Notes under the pieces: model-generated
Databases searched by the model: none
What the model was told of the DNA's origin: nothing
The model's input: the letters and a program-made list of their open reading frames with translations, nothing else
Source of the DNA: Linepithema humile
Lineage: Eukaryota; Arthropoda; Insecta; Hymenoptera; Formicidae
Assembly: GCF_040581485.1 (NCBI RefSeq)
Contig: NC_090132.1
Location: 744,001 to 808,000, forward strand
Direction: 5' to 3'
Length of the DNA: 64,000 nt
Position numbers and translations under genes: made by a program
Shown here: piece after piece, positions 38,879 to 51,876 of the stretch
Layout of the letters: each line of letters starts with the position of its first letter
How positions within the stretch are numbered: the stretch's first letter is position 1

Positions 38879-39220
38879 CCAAAACAACATTTCTCGTTTA
38901 TCAATTCGCAATTAATCATTTGTGTTTACATGCTACCGCAATAGCTGTATGGATAAAAAAATCATTCTTCAACAACGCAGAACACGTAGCGTCGAACTTA
39001 TTTTATCTCTCAGTAGATTTCTGCGCGCATAAGCAACTTATGTGTCAGATCTTATAACATCTTTCCTTTGTCGTCTTGTAATTAATCAATTCTTTTTGTA
39101 TGGTATCGTAAGAATTGTTTTTATAATTCGCGGAAGAATAATTCGCGGAAGATTGATTAATTTACCAGCAGATTTTCAAGTGCATACGTTATTTATTCAC
39201 AGATTTTATCTTGTACTTTT
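38879..39220. repeat. Old tandem duplication, about 170-bp unit, two copies
   Basis: Units at about 38879-39050 and 39052-39220 align along their length, with shared blocks such as AATTAATCA, CAG.AGATTT, GCATA and CAGAT.TTAT; identity looks to be around two thirds. No third unit seen on either side. Both units are open in the same + frame, giving weakly similar hydrophobic peptides. Confidence 0.4.
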
Positions 39221-42200
39221 ATATATATGAGATATTCCTGAATTGCGCAGCGATATTCGAAAAATCTTCCAACACTTTTCTAATTTTTCATTCTTTTCAC
39301 TTGTTAAAAAAATAAAATTTGTGTAATTTATATGTAAATGTTTTCTTCTATTTTTTTCTGCATTTAATTGCTACAATTAAAAAACACTTTTATAGCACTT
39401 AAATAAAACGTGTACATTAATTATTGAAATATTATTTTCTATTTAAAAATGGAATATTTTTCGAATATCGCTGTGCAATTCATACCTTATGCGCGCAAGT
39501 GAAAACGCACAACGTGCGCGAATAATTGCGTACAATGATTACACTCGAAGTCATTCGCGTCACGTTGAAATGCCGCCATGAAATTTTTCTACGTCTCTCG
39601 ATATGGAATACCGTGCTTCTCGTCGTCGTCGTACCGCGACGTCGACCGGCGCAGAATGCGGAGTCTCGCGTTACCTGATAGCGCTACGTAAGGGACATTC
39701 CCGACTCTTGCATATACACAAATTTCTCGATTACGCCGAAAGCTGTGCAGTTCGTAAGATTTTTGAAAAAAAAGCCTCGATTAACATATTTATGACTGTT
39801 GCGACTGTTTTTTCTTCGTCTTATATCAACATAATCAACGGAAACGACTCATATCTCTAACCGCAAAAGCATGACTGCACGCGGTTGAATTTCGCGCGTC
39901 AGTGAGAAGTTTCACTTAGTTTAGAAATCATTATTATTAAATGTAATTACAGCCTAAAATGCTTGACACGTATCTGACATTGCGGAATCGCATTCCGCTG
40001 TATTCCGATCGCATTCCATGTACAAAATAAATTTCCGCGCGAGAGATGTGAAGAGAAAAAAAATACACAACCGAACAACATCTCGGCAATTAATATCGTT
40101 GAGGAAATTAATAATGCATTTGCCGCTCACCTTTTCAGACTTTCTATATAATTAGTGCAAAATGTAAGTGGCAGTGAGAGCGAGTGATTTATAGCTAAAG
40201 ATAAGAATGATCAGTCGCAGAATCTCGCGGAGTGGAAGATTTTGCGCCGTAGTTGAAGAAAAAAAGCTCGCTTTTCCCGCGTTAACAAAGATATATATTA
40301 GTTTTTCGTTGGTTGAGAACAGCCGGGATGTCGATCAATTAAGAAAAGTGCAAGCGCCGGGAAAACTTTCGATTTAACTACGGACTTTCAGTCGGAAGTA
40401 AAAATGAGATGTATGCATCTTCCCAATATACGCCCCATTGCATCTCTCTTCATGAGATTTTCTACTCATCATCAAGAAACGCCCCGGAAGCCACTGAGAA
40501 TGCGTAGAAAGTTCGACTCGTTTATCATTGTTTTTATCGCATACTCGTGTAGCCGAATGGCCGAGAGATAGTAAAACCAGAAAGTAAACCTGCTAACAGG
40601 TTTGCTAATATTCATCTATATGCAAATTCTTGTTGAAATTTAGAATTCCGAAAGAAAATGATATCACGCCACGTGTTGGAGATTTAAAAAGTACAAGTAG
40701 CCTTTTTCTTCAATATTGAGATTATTTTCTGTTTTTTATCTTTGATTCGCGAAAACGCGTGCTGTTTTAAAATTAAATTTAAAATTACTGTAGAATTCTG
40801 CTCTTTATTACATGATCTCATCGTGAGTCTATAGCTAAATATAAAATTTTGACCGCTATCTCATATAAGCACACGCGCATATGTAAAACTGTATTATATT
40901 TTTTTAGGTTTTTTGGGCAAACTTAACAATTCAATATTTTGGTTTGAATGAAACAGTTCTCTCATGCATAAATAAGAACTACATTTCGCGAATTGTTGCA
41001 GTCACACATCTCTTTTAATTGGGGGATTATGGCAGTTTTTAGTGACGAAAGAATTAAATGGAACGGAAAGGCTCTCGCGCGAGCCATGCACGACCGCATT
41101 GTTCCTTGCAACTCGTAATTCGCTAAAAAGATACATGTGAGAACTTGTGCATGGTGGAGAAGAGAGCGAGCGTATACAGCTGTGCCTATTCGTTCGCGTT
41201 ATATTAACGAGTGAAGGTTGGCACGACGGGATGTCCAATGAAACGTTTAAAGAACTACAAAGAAGGAAACGACCGTCTGGTCCGTGCGTAAGCATTAATT
41301 TTCTATGGTCCCGTGTTATTATGGAAATGAGCATGTACTTGCCGCACGTACACTACGCAAAACCGTAATAATTGATTAAATTCTTATAGTCTTGTATTCT
41401 CCAATTTAATTTTCGTAATGGAATTCCGTTTCATTTAATTTTTTTATCATTAAAAGTTATTATTAATCTTCAATTGAAATAGATGTAACTGTAACGATTC
41501 GCGAAATATATAGTTCTCATTTACGAGATAACTGTTACATCGAGTCGGGTGAAAAATATTCAATTGGAGAATTTTGCCGCATTACCTAAACTGGAAATAA
41601 CTGGGTGCTCTTCGAGGATTCGAGCGGTCAAGTATCAGCGATAGTTATCGTCGATTCTTCCTTGTATTCCTTTCTTGCGGTTTTACATCGTGATAAAACA
41701 TTCTCGCAATACTTTTCTCCTTGTGACGCAATACTCGGAGAGTTGTTATACCGCTAACTCCGCTAACGGCAATGGTATTCCGATTTCGCAGCTGTGCAAT
41801 TGGGCGAAACCGATCATCTATTTCTGGATAATTTCGCATCGATCAATGTTCTAGATTCAATATTCTCGCTGAGTAAATTATTGAATGTGCCGCAATGACT
41901 TCATCAGATTAATAGCTCTCTGTGTTAATTACCCAAGAAGGACGAATGCGCGTCGTGTCAGCTGTGAAAGCCGCATAATTTAATAATTACGTAGATCGAA
42001 TCAGTTTTCAAACGTGGCGAAACTACTGCTCGATCATCGCTCTCCTCCGTAAGTGGGCGATGTTTCGCAAGAAACATAACGCATCTTCACGCGATGCGTC
42101 TATCGTTGATCAAACTTTCGATCAAATATCTTATAAACTGGCATGTATGCACATACGCTTTCCAGCCGCGATATCTTCTCCCTTTTGGAAAAATATTGCA

Positions 42201-42428
42201 TGGACTCAATTCATTAATTTTTAAAAATTCGAAAGCTTAAGTGTAATAAAAATGTAGATTTTTTTAATATGGACAATAGTAGACATTTTACTTGTAACGT
42301 TTTTGAGAAATTATTAGAAAAATCTTTTTCTAGTAAAAATATAAATCCTTTCTAATATTTTGAAAGCTTAGAAAAACGATAACTTTTGAGTTATTTTTAA
42401 ATTACACTCTTTCACATCTGCAATATGT

Positions 42429-42451
42429 ATGTGCGTGTGTGTGTGTGTGTG
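42429..42451. repeat. (GT)n microsatellite
   Basis: GT run with one GC interruption, within the putative 36.7-58.4 kb intron. Confidence 0.85.
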
Positions 42452-45400
42452 TTCTCTATTAAGTTACACAGCTAAAATAGAATTCTTCGACAGCATTGTT
42501 GTTTTTTTTCAAAATGCATCGAACAGATGCCAGAAATAAGCTGCAGCATGGAACACGTTAAGATTCTCGATGTAAGAAAGAGCACGACAAGCTCTTCGGA
42601 CTGAACTCTAAGTTTAGAATCCGGCCTGTTCTTATAAAATTTTTTAGTCAGCGCGATGCATCCGAAATAATTCTTCGAACAGCGTTTATATCATTCTTTA
42701 CACAAATGAGTGGGGAGGCCAAAACAAATAATTTTAATAAATTAATTATACAATTTGCCACTTTTTTCGCCATTCGCAATGTGTAAATAATTTCAAGGGG
42801 AAGTAACAGTGAACGTTAATTCTCAATGTAGTAAGCGCAATATAACACGTGCTTTTGTTTCGAAACGGTCTCCCCCGCTTTCTTCTGGATTATTAGAATG
42901 CCGACGTTGCAGCACAAAGGTCATTCCAATCGACCGACATAGCTTGATGATAGCAAGAGTATTGTTTGCATTGTTAGTCGGAAAGTTGAACGTGTTAATG
43001 CCGCGGTATAGCGAGTTTTCCGCATAATACAGGAATAGAATCAGTAGCTTGGCGCATTGACTTCAGCTGATAGCGCCATAAGAAATGTGAATTCACATAT
43101 CGTGCAACAATAGATTACATGAATAAGGATGAGGGAAATACTTTTTACTTATAAAATCGAAACAAAAGCGCGCACGCTTAGAACTAACAGTAAAAGTAGG
43201 AAGCAAACATATCCTGTGTCTCACAAGAATAATTCTGTGCTTTTATTTATGATTTCTTTAGAATTTCTTTGTCTTATATCGTTTTTATCATACATATACA
43301 TTGCTAATATAAGATTATGTATCGTGTTCAGCAATGAATTATATAAAACATTGCACTTGATATTAATGTTTAATAATTGACGCAGCTAAACTGTTCATAT
43401 CTTCTTCAAATATAATAGCAAAATATTGCCCGATAACTCGATTACGTGATGTACAATATTTAATAATAGGGTGTGAGTTTCGATGAAAGGTTTATCTTTC
43501 TTGGATTCGAGAGATAGTGATGTATTAACTGTTGAATTGAAATAGCACGACACACATACACACATCGTCATTGCTCCCGCGAGCATGAAATTGGTGCTTT
43601 CCACGCACGATGATAGCCCTTAGATGGTTGTGCGCCTGATGGCAATAAAGTACATCAAGTGTCAGACGATAAGTAAGCCATAAAAGAAGAAAGTAGAGGT
43701 AATGTAAAAGAAGGAAAAAAAATTGTCGGAAAAAATATAAAAATTGATTAATAGGATAATGTGCTCTGAAATCAATGATCGATCATTTTTCTTCTTTGGG
43801 AAAATATTTTAATATGGAAATTTAATCGTGTTAGATTGCCTCGAGTTTGTTTCACGGTCATGCATGCGATATTAAATTACTTAATAATGTGATTGGAGAG
43901 CCAAATAGAAGGACACGAAACGTGTAAAAGGAACCGCACGAGAAAATGTAGAGGGAGTTTCGTGGGAAAGCAAGAGAAAGCAGTTTTTCACCTGCGGCTT
44001 CAACGAATCCTTAATTGAACTATGTTAAAGATAGTGAGCAAGCACACAACAGACACACGATCATCCGGAATAATGTTTCCCAAATGAAAACGCAATTATG
44101 CGGAAACATCTGCTTCCGTGAGGTACAGCTTAGAAAAATAAAGTAAGAGTGTCTTTAACACATGAGAAACTTCTTTTGACTGAAAGCAATAACTATTATA
44201 TTCGTGTGGAAAACAGTTCAAACAATAATAATTGCTTCTACAAGCTTATCTATTCTTTGAGATAAATTAATATATTTTTTACTTGACAGTAAAAAAGTGT
44301 CGAATTAAAATATTGGTTCCGTTTGTTATCACAGTTTCGTTTGCGCGAACTTCTTTTCCGCTCCATGTAAGAAATTTTTGATGTTTTGACAAATAAATTT
44401 GGAAAACGTTATTCCGGGGTGAACTATTAGGTACGCAAACAATTCCATCGTGTTTAAGACAATTTTCAGTAATATTTTTAAAATTAAAGTTAAAATATTT
44501 TTTGATAAAACTTTTCAGATAAAAGATGGATACCGTGATAAAAGAAGTCTCTGTTTTTGGAGCGATCTATCTGAGCGATGGAAATTTTTATCCCTAATAA
44601 TAGCGTGTGAATCCGTGGAGCGTATGAATGCGTTTCCCCGCGTGCTCTTTTCGTCAGTGTCAATGCCGCGTATACGAAAGCGGGAACCTTGTCGCCGGGC
44701 ACCACGCACGAAATGCGCTCACGAAACTTTCACTTATTACCGGGCCGAATAGAAACGAATTAGCCTGCATCGTGTCCAATTAATGCGCGCGAACACCGAT
44801 CTAATCAACGCGGAATACATAATCGAGTTACCGAGCTACGACGTCTTCGTAAAATTCATTCATCTCGCTGGCGATATTGGAATTGAATCTTTTTACATCC
44901 AAAAAAGTTACAACGAACGAGCACGATATAAATAGACATCTAAAATATTTTTTAAATGTGATTAAAAAAAATCTGAAGATACTTTGTGTTCGTGAAAAGC
45001 AATTTATCGAAACGAATATTTCGGATTGCGTTATATACAGTTTCTCTCATTCGCGTTTCTTCAGCAACCAATGCTGAACGTTCTGACACGTAGCGGAACT
45101 TTGCCCCATACGCATTCTCCAGACTCCGATCTTCGGTTGCGAATCTCTTCCAGGATGTCACGTGAGTGTGTGCGCTCGCAGGTTTGTTTGAGGAAGAAGA
45201 ATGTGCATTTGCGACTGCAGTTTGTGCGTGTACTTCCTTGTCCCGCACAACCGCTGCGCAATTTTGCGGTATGCACTTACCCGCTACATCCTCATTTATA
45301 TCAAATTGTGATAATACGATAACGAATAGCTCGTCATGTTTGCAAGAAACGGGCTTGCACGGCGATTTTATGTTTTAGATTATGCAGTTGTCTCGTGCGA

Positions 45401-47642
45401 AATAGCTCTTAGCAGATGAACGTAACAATTAAAATTATTTAAAAGATAGTTGCAACACATAAAACCAATATCATATTTTTCTTTTGATAAATAATATAAA
45501 TTTGTAAAAATTTCTGAGGGAATTTTTTAAGTTTTATCAATGACTTGTTTAAATAATTTCCAGCGTGGAAAAATTTTCTTATCCATGTAATACTCAATTC
45601 ATGAAATGATAAGATATATGAAGAAACTATCTATAGTTTAATCCATCGTATATCTTTTATTTATATAAGACCGGATTTGAGAATTACTAGTTCCTTGAGA
45701 TGGCATCTTTCAGACAGTTCATTGTCCCTCGTGACCGAAATCAAAGTTCCGATATCGCTTGCGATTTCGCGCCGTAGACAGCGCGATCGGAACGTTCGTG
45801 GTAAATGAACGAGAGAAAGAGGCATTGACCTCTTTGCCAGCTCGCACTTGCACATATGCACGCGCATGTGTGCGTAAATACGCACGTGTCGCGAGTACAT
45901 AGTACGCGGCTTTGCGCGTCGCGGACTGTATATTGTCAAATTTCGGATAGAAAATTAAAGATTGTTGTCAAAATCATATCTAGAAAGACGCCGAAATTAT
46001 TAGACAAGTCATTTTTAATTTATTTCCTTGAATAAAGAATAGTTTTCCGAAATAAAATAATTAAAATATATATATATCTAAAACTTAATACTTAGAGCAT
46101 TATGTAAAAACAAAAAAAATGCAAAACTTTTAGTTTTAGCTTAGTAAATTAAATTTCTATTGTTTTTGAATTATAACACTTTCAAATTTTAAACTTTTTA
46201 AACTACACGATATGTAGATCGTGCAATTCAAAATTAACACATAAAAATTACGAGTCAAATAGGAGAATAATATGCGTAACTTTTAGATTGCATCTCGTAC
46301 ATTTCATCGAAACTCCGCTTTCAATCGAATAATTTCAACAGATTAATTGAATTGGTGGCTGAATTAAAAGTCGATTCGTACGTGACAATATGTCACGACA
46401 GCTGTTATTACCATCTTATACGGGCTTCACGATGCAAGTCACTGTCTATTTTGCTCTATTACGATATGACAATGCAAATGTTGCAACGTTATTTTAACGG
46501 AAATTTGCCAAGCTTAGTTTTGTATTTTATCACGGTAATTCTTCCGCAATAATATGGTACAATATGATACTTTTTATATATAGCTTTCATGTGGGTGTAT
46601 CACGACACTAAAAACAGTCGTGACATAACGTGGACACACTTAGTTCTCTATTCTTCACAATAACACGCGACACCGTATGAAGCAAAAATGATTAATAACG
46701 TCTTTAACAATGTTTATGAAAAGTTAATAGATGTCAAGGAATTTCTGAAACGTAAGCTGATTAAAAAAAACGTGATAGTGGCTTCACAAGTTCAAACAGA
46801 AGATTATTGCAGTCAATTTTAGCTTAGTCAAGTCTTATTTAGCTTTTACGAATCGCTTTATGATAAATAACAGACTGTAAACTTTGTTAAAAATAATATT
46901 GAATATTACGTTTCAATTTATAACGCTTTCGTTAGTAGTGATTTCATTTCAGATAAAGGATACTTTCTCCTTTCTTTCCTTATCTCGAAAAAAATGATAA
47001 TTTTTAATTGTGTCATTCTTGCAAAAGAGGTGTAACTCGCGTAGGCGTGGATGAAGAGAAACTGATAATACGAATGCAAAGGATTTATGTAAAACGAATG
47101 TTAATGACGTAAGTGGGCGTGTATGGCAAAAAATGAAGATAAAAATGAATTTGGAATGAATAAAGCGACATATTAATGTTAATTTCACAACTTGACATTA
47201 AAGAATCAGTACGATAAAAATGCAATGACTGGAGATTATTTTTAAAATTTAACAAATATTGTTGCGACATCTCACTATCTTAAATTTTAAACTTTATTAT
47301 TCCATCGATATTATATCGATTCTTTGACATTAGAATGTAAAATCCTTTGTAATTAACATTAATGAGATATTATTTTATAATTATTTTATAAATTCAACTT
47401 TGATATTTTTTCATCGTATATATCTATTTCAATCATTAACATTTATTTTACATCTGTATTATGACAAAAAATGTTACACTTTTGAAAGTTATTTGCACGA
47501 GACAAGTTTACAAACGCCTATAATTTTATAAGGGAAACGGATCTCTTTACAGAGAGAACGGGATTATTTTCTGAACAGCTGGTGGTTTAAGCAATCTATC
47601 GATCTTTGTTAGGCTATGCCAGAATAGAAACAAGGTTCTTAC

Positions 47643-47763
47643 CTGTAAGGAAGGAAATCTATCCGGTAGTCCTTGTGCCACTTTGCAGTCGTATCAACCT
47701 GCCCGTCGGAAATGGCACGTTGCTCGTTCTCGCCGTTTCCGTTAACTCCCGCTTTAATAGTTC
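47643..47763 (-). CDS. Coding exon of an unidentified gene, nested antisense
   Basis: On the - strand, AATATTTTAG precedes a 121-nt exon that ends CTTACAG before GTAAGAAC, a strong donor. One frame is fully open: the last two bases of a codon, then 39 codons (TIKAGVNGNGENEQR ... WHKDYRIDFLPY), then two bases, so it enters in phase 1 and leaves in phase 2. GC content and codon choice stand out from the AT-rich flanks. A second frame is open for about 34 codons but stops (TAG) before the donor. I do not recognise the protein. The exon lies within the putative first intron of the PEAK1-like gene, on the opposite strand. Confidence 0.5.
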
Positions 47764-50700
47764 CTAAAATATTCATTTTGATATTTCGGATACCGAATAC
47801 ATTTCGCATCTCATTTATATTGAACGTTTTATATTTTTGACTATTTCCGCAAGAAAAATAGATTATTATTTTTAATGCTTTGCCTAATTGTTTTCTTTTT
47901 TTAACAATGCATAGAAGTTTTATTAATATCAGTTTATTACGTCACAATGTAATTTCTGTCACGAAGACGCGACGGGCATTGAAGGTTCATCGCTCCCGGA
48001 AGCACTATTTCTTGCACGATGTGACAGGTATGTTAGATGCAGGTTTATAATAGCAAGTTTAGAAACGACCGATGCGCTAATTAATTCGCGAGATTGTTCA
48101 CCCCGATGGATCGAAAACGACCCTATTAAGCATTCATTCAGTCTAGAAGATAATTAAACTCAGTCACGAAGAAAAGGAGAAAGTCTTCACGTCTTGCGTG
48201 CATCAGTTGCATTAGTAAAGTTCTGCATTAATTATGTCATGAATCGTTTTGCAGAATAAAATTAAAAAAAAAAAAAATAAGAGAAAAAAATTGAATTGAA
48301 ATATTTTTTTTCTCATAAAAACTAGTAAGAAATTAGCAATTTACAATTTGATATTTTATCATTCTAGCTACATTATAAAAAAATTCGGAAAATTTAAAGA
48401 AATAAGATGTAAAAATTATATGATAAATAACGGAAATATAGCAAATAAATGATGTAAAATTTATAAAATTATGTAAACTTGCAATATTTAGTATATTTCC
48501 ACTATTTCTATTATGTAATTTTTACATTTGATTTGTTTCATTTTATTGATTTTTTTTACAATGTAAAATTGATACTTTTTGCACACTTGAGCGCGAGAGG
48601 AAAGGATGAAAGTGGACGGAAACTTACGCAAATGTACTGTATCGGTCTAAAACGCGTGTGGAAATCGAAATACACTTATGAATGAAAGCTACGCAATGGT
48701 TTCGGACGGAAAGAAGAAAGTGCGCGCCTTTCGATGATCGTAGAAACCGTGATACGTACACGTCGTCCGATTTCTTCCAAGAAACTGGAAAAACATAGCC
48801 TACTTGATCGTGACCGATTGATTGAGGAACGCGATTATGCGCATCGAAGGAAAAAAAGGAGTAATTGCGTCTGGTACATAAATGCTATTATATGATTAAG
48901 TGTTATTTAGAGGAAACAAAACAGTGTGCCTAGTTCAGGCACGCACACGTTTTTCTTCGACTTATTCTTCTCTTATTGAAGGCAGCATATGGCATTTTTG
49001 CGTCATTCGGTATCTCACCCGTGCTTCCTTTCCGCAAACACGGAGAAAAAATACAATGCGTCATTGTGAAAAAATTACTGGTTACTGCATATTATATTAT
49101 ACATTTTCATTATAATAATTGCAATTTTTCTTGTATAAATATACAGAATTTTTCAAAATCTGTTATTAAAAAGATATGAACTTTGTGTGAACTCTAAATA
49201 ATACGTATTAAATGTTATTAAATTTTTTTCTAATTAAATATCTGTAGACTGTAAAACATGATTTTTTTATACAGCTTGATAAATGTTTTAATTACTATGT
49301 GGCTCGTGACGTATTATTATGTTATAATTTTACGTTTGTGACACGGAAAGGTTCCGCTATGCTCTAATCGAACATAATAATACATCGCGGATAAAGAGAA
49401 AGGGAGGGAAAGAGCACGATCACGCGCTAGAAGCGGTATCGCGGTAGTCGGGTCTGGTTTTTTTTAAACAGAATCTCTATGACGTACGAGGTTGTCTCGA
49501 GTAAAACGATCTCGAACGATCACGACAAGCTTGTTAGCGTGTGTTGCAGGTTCTTAGCGATTCTGTTTCCGGATGACTGCAAGAACAAGGCTATGTATGA
49601 TGAGCTACCAGGCGGAGAGCCGCGACAGACACACATACTTAGTGCGCTCAAAGAAAGAGTCTTTTCTTTCTCCATGTATGTGGAATATCGGGGACACTAT
49701 CTACTCTGCTCTCGTCTCCCTGTTCGCCTTCTATGAGCAACGGGAAATCTGGCGCGCATCAAACGAGCGTTAATCCGAAATCGCTCCGAGCACTTTATCC
49801 AATCTGGCGAAGTAGGACGTTTTATTCGCGAACTTTAAAGCGGAACTTCCTTGAGCATCACTTCTTACACTCGTAGAATGTAATTCAAATTCGACATTCT
49901 CTTTTACAAAGTTGTTTCTTATGCGTATTTTTTATGCCTATTACTTGAGCGTTAACGCTGCAATTACGCACAGATGAATAATAATCGATAGAATTTTTTT
50001 TTTTTAATTCTTTTAATTTTCTTGAGTCCTCGCGTATTTTGTTCTCTTGCAAATCGTCCATGTATGGTTATTATAGGTATGTTTATTAAGACCAAACATA
50101 ATTCTACGCTTCAAAGTTCTGCTCCGAGTATGCAAACCCACATACGTGTAATTACACACAGCGAATGTGTGCGCATGTAAAATGCAAAATAGAAGCTTCT
50201 AAATTAATGTAGTCAGCCTGTAAATATATACGGAACGTGGCATAAAAAAATCAAGAAATCTGCGAAGTGTACACACACGCAATGATCAATCTAGGACAAT
50301 GGACGACTCGAAAAGAAAGTTCCCTCGAAATAATCGATGACATTTTGTAATGACTTAAAGAGATATCCATTTTTTGCTCTTTTGAATAAAAAGAAAAGTA
50401 TCACAGATTCATAAATGTCTAGCGTAATTTAATTGACGTTTTAATGAGAGTCGAAAATGATTAATTATCGAAGACTATAAAAATTAACTTATTGCTCATA
50501 TAAACCATCTCAATGTAGAAAATATTGTCTCTCATTCATTGTCAAAGGAAACATTAATGAATAAGTCAATAAAATTATGTATAATAGATCAGCTCCAAAT
50601 ATTCACGCATCCAAAAAGTAGCTTTGACACACAAAACCTCCGCGTGAAAGGTAGAATTAAAAAAGAAAAGATATAAGAGTAGGCAGCGAGTGGGTTATAT

Positions 50701-51855
50701 TGGACACCGAGCTGTATATTGAGAGCGGATATTTCTTAGATTACCTATTCTGTTGCTAAGAAGATCCAAAGACATTTATGATTTGTGCGGCCTTTACGTT
50801 ATCTTATCACGATATGAAACGGCGCGTTATTTTCCTTTTAAGGCACAAACAGCGCCAAACAAGTGCTCTACGTGGACCATGACAAATTAATCGGCATATA
50901 ATCATAGAGAAACAACGCGATAGTCAAAAGGCGTGGAACGTGGCTCGCGTTGCGAGCGATGACGAGCGCGAGATCGCAAGGTTACGAGGGAAAGTCCGCG
51001 TCGTGTATCACCTACACGCGCGGTTTCGCGCATTCCGATTCTCAAAGTGAAAGACCGGAGCCGACATTAAAAACGTCATACATATGGATAAAGCGTGCAT
51101 AAGCGGAGCGCGATGCGATGATTGCGCATTCGCGGCCCTCATCCAGCCTACAATACGTGCGCAAACCTACGTTACGTGCGTACGCAACTGCGAAAACGCG
51201 TGGAAAGCCGGTCGGCGTTGCGCGTGAAACTTGCGCGTTCTCCGGAATAGCAAAGTTGAGAGAAGAAAGGTGAGAAATTCGGAGCGTATTAGGATTTCTA
51301 CGTGTAGACGAAACTTTGGAGAAACGAATAGTTATAAGCGAGGATTCAAAATAAAAATATGCTAACAATATTAACAACATGTCAATAACAACGAAGGTAA
51401 AAATAATTACAATAACTTTTCTGTTCAAAATCAGAAAATAAAATAATTCGAGATGAATTTATATCGGTTCCAACTAATAAATTTTGCTCTTATTCTGAAT
51501 CAAAAAGCTTTTATATTTTAACTCACGCTATATTCTGAGTATCGCTTTACTTTTTGTTGGTTTTCAATATTCGCACAGCTGGACCTTTCAAATATTAAAG
51601 GCACAACATTGCGTATTACACAATATTACGAAAAACTAATTGCACGGGCTATATTTCACTGGAAAATAATTCTCACTTTTGTGCATTACCGTTTTATGAC
51701 GATAAAAATGTCTTTTGATTAATGCAATAGCTTGGAATTCGCAATGTGTGCGCATGTAGCGCAAAAGAAAGATATATATTATGGTTCAGCATATTAGAAT
51801 TCCTGATTTAGGATTCGAAATGCCGTGAGAAAGGGTACTTATCTGCCTCACATAC

Positions 51856-51876
51856 CCCAATCGAAGCCCTGATCTG
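51856..51876 (-). CDS. Candidate 21-nt micro-exon
   Basis: On the - strand a strong pyrimidine tract (CCTTCTGCTCTCAG) is followed by 21 nt ending in GGG and a donor GTATGTGAG. If translated in phase 0 it adds seven residues (QIRASIG); length divisible by three keeps frame. It lies 4 kb upstream, in - orientation, of the exon at 47643-47763. This is only splice-site evidence. Confidence 0.25.

Noticed and set aside
38870..38885. tRNA T-loop-like TTGTTCGAGTCC
   Set aside because: No acceptor, D or anticodon stems around it.
51118..51269. + frame from ATG to an AAAG/GTGAGA donor (50 codons)
   Set aside because: Reads as a possible first exon, but it lies in a CpG-rich stretch open in several frames, with Ala/Arg-rich composition and no partner exon.
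51042..51428. 128-codon - strand frame with hydrophobic start
   Set aside because: The hydrophobic part is AT-rich non-coding DNA read as Ile/Leu/Phe; the nominal start is TTG, and the rest is CpG-rich shadow.
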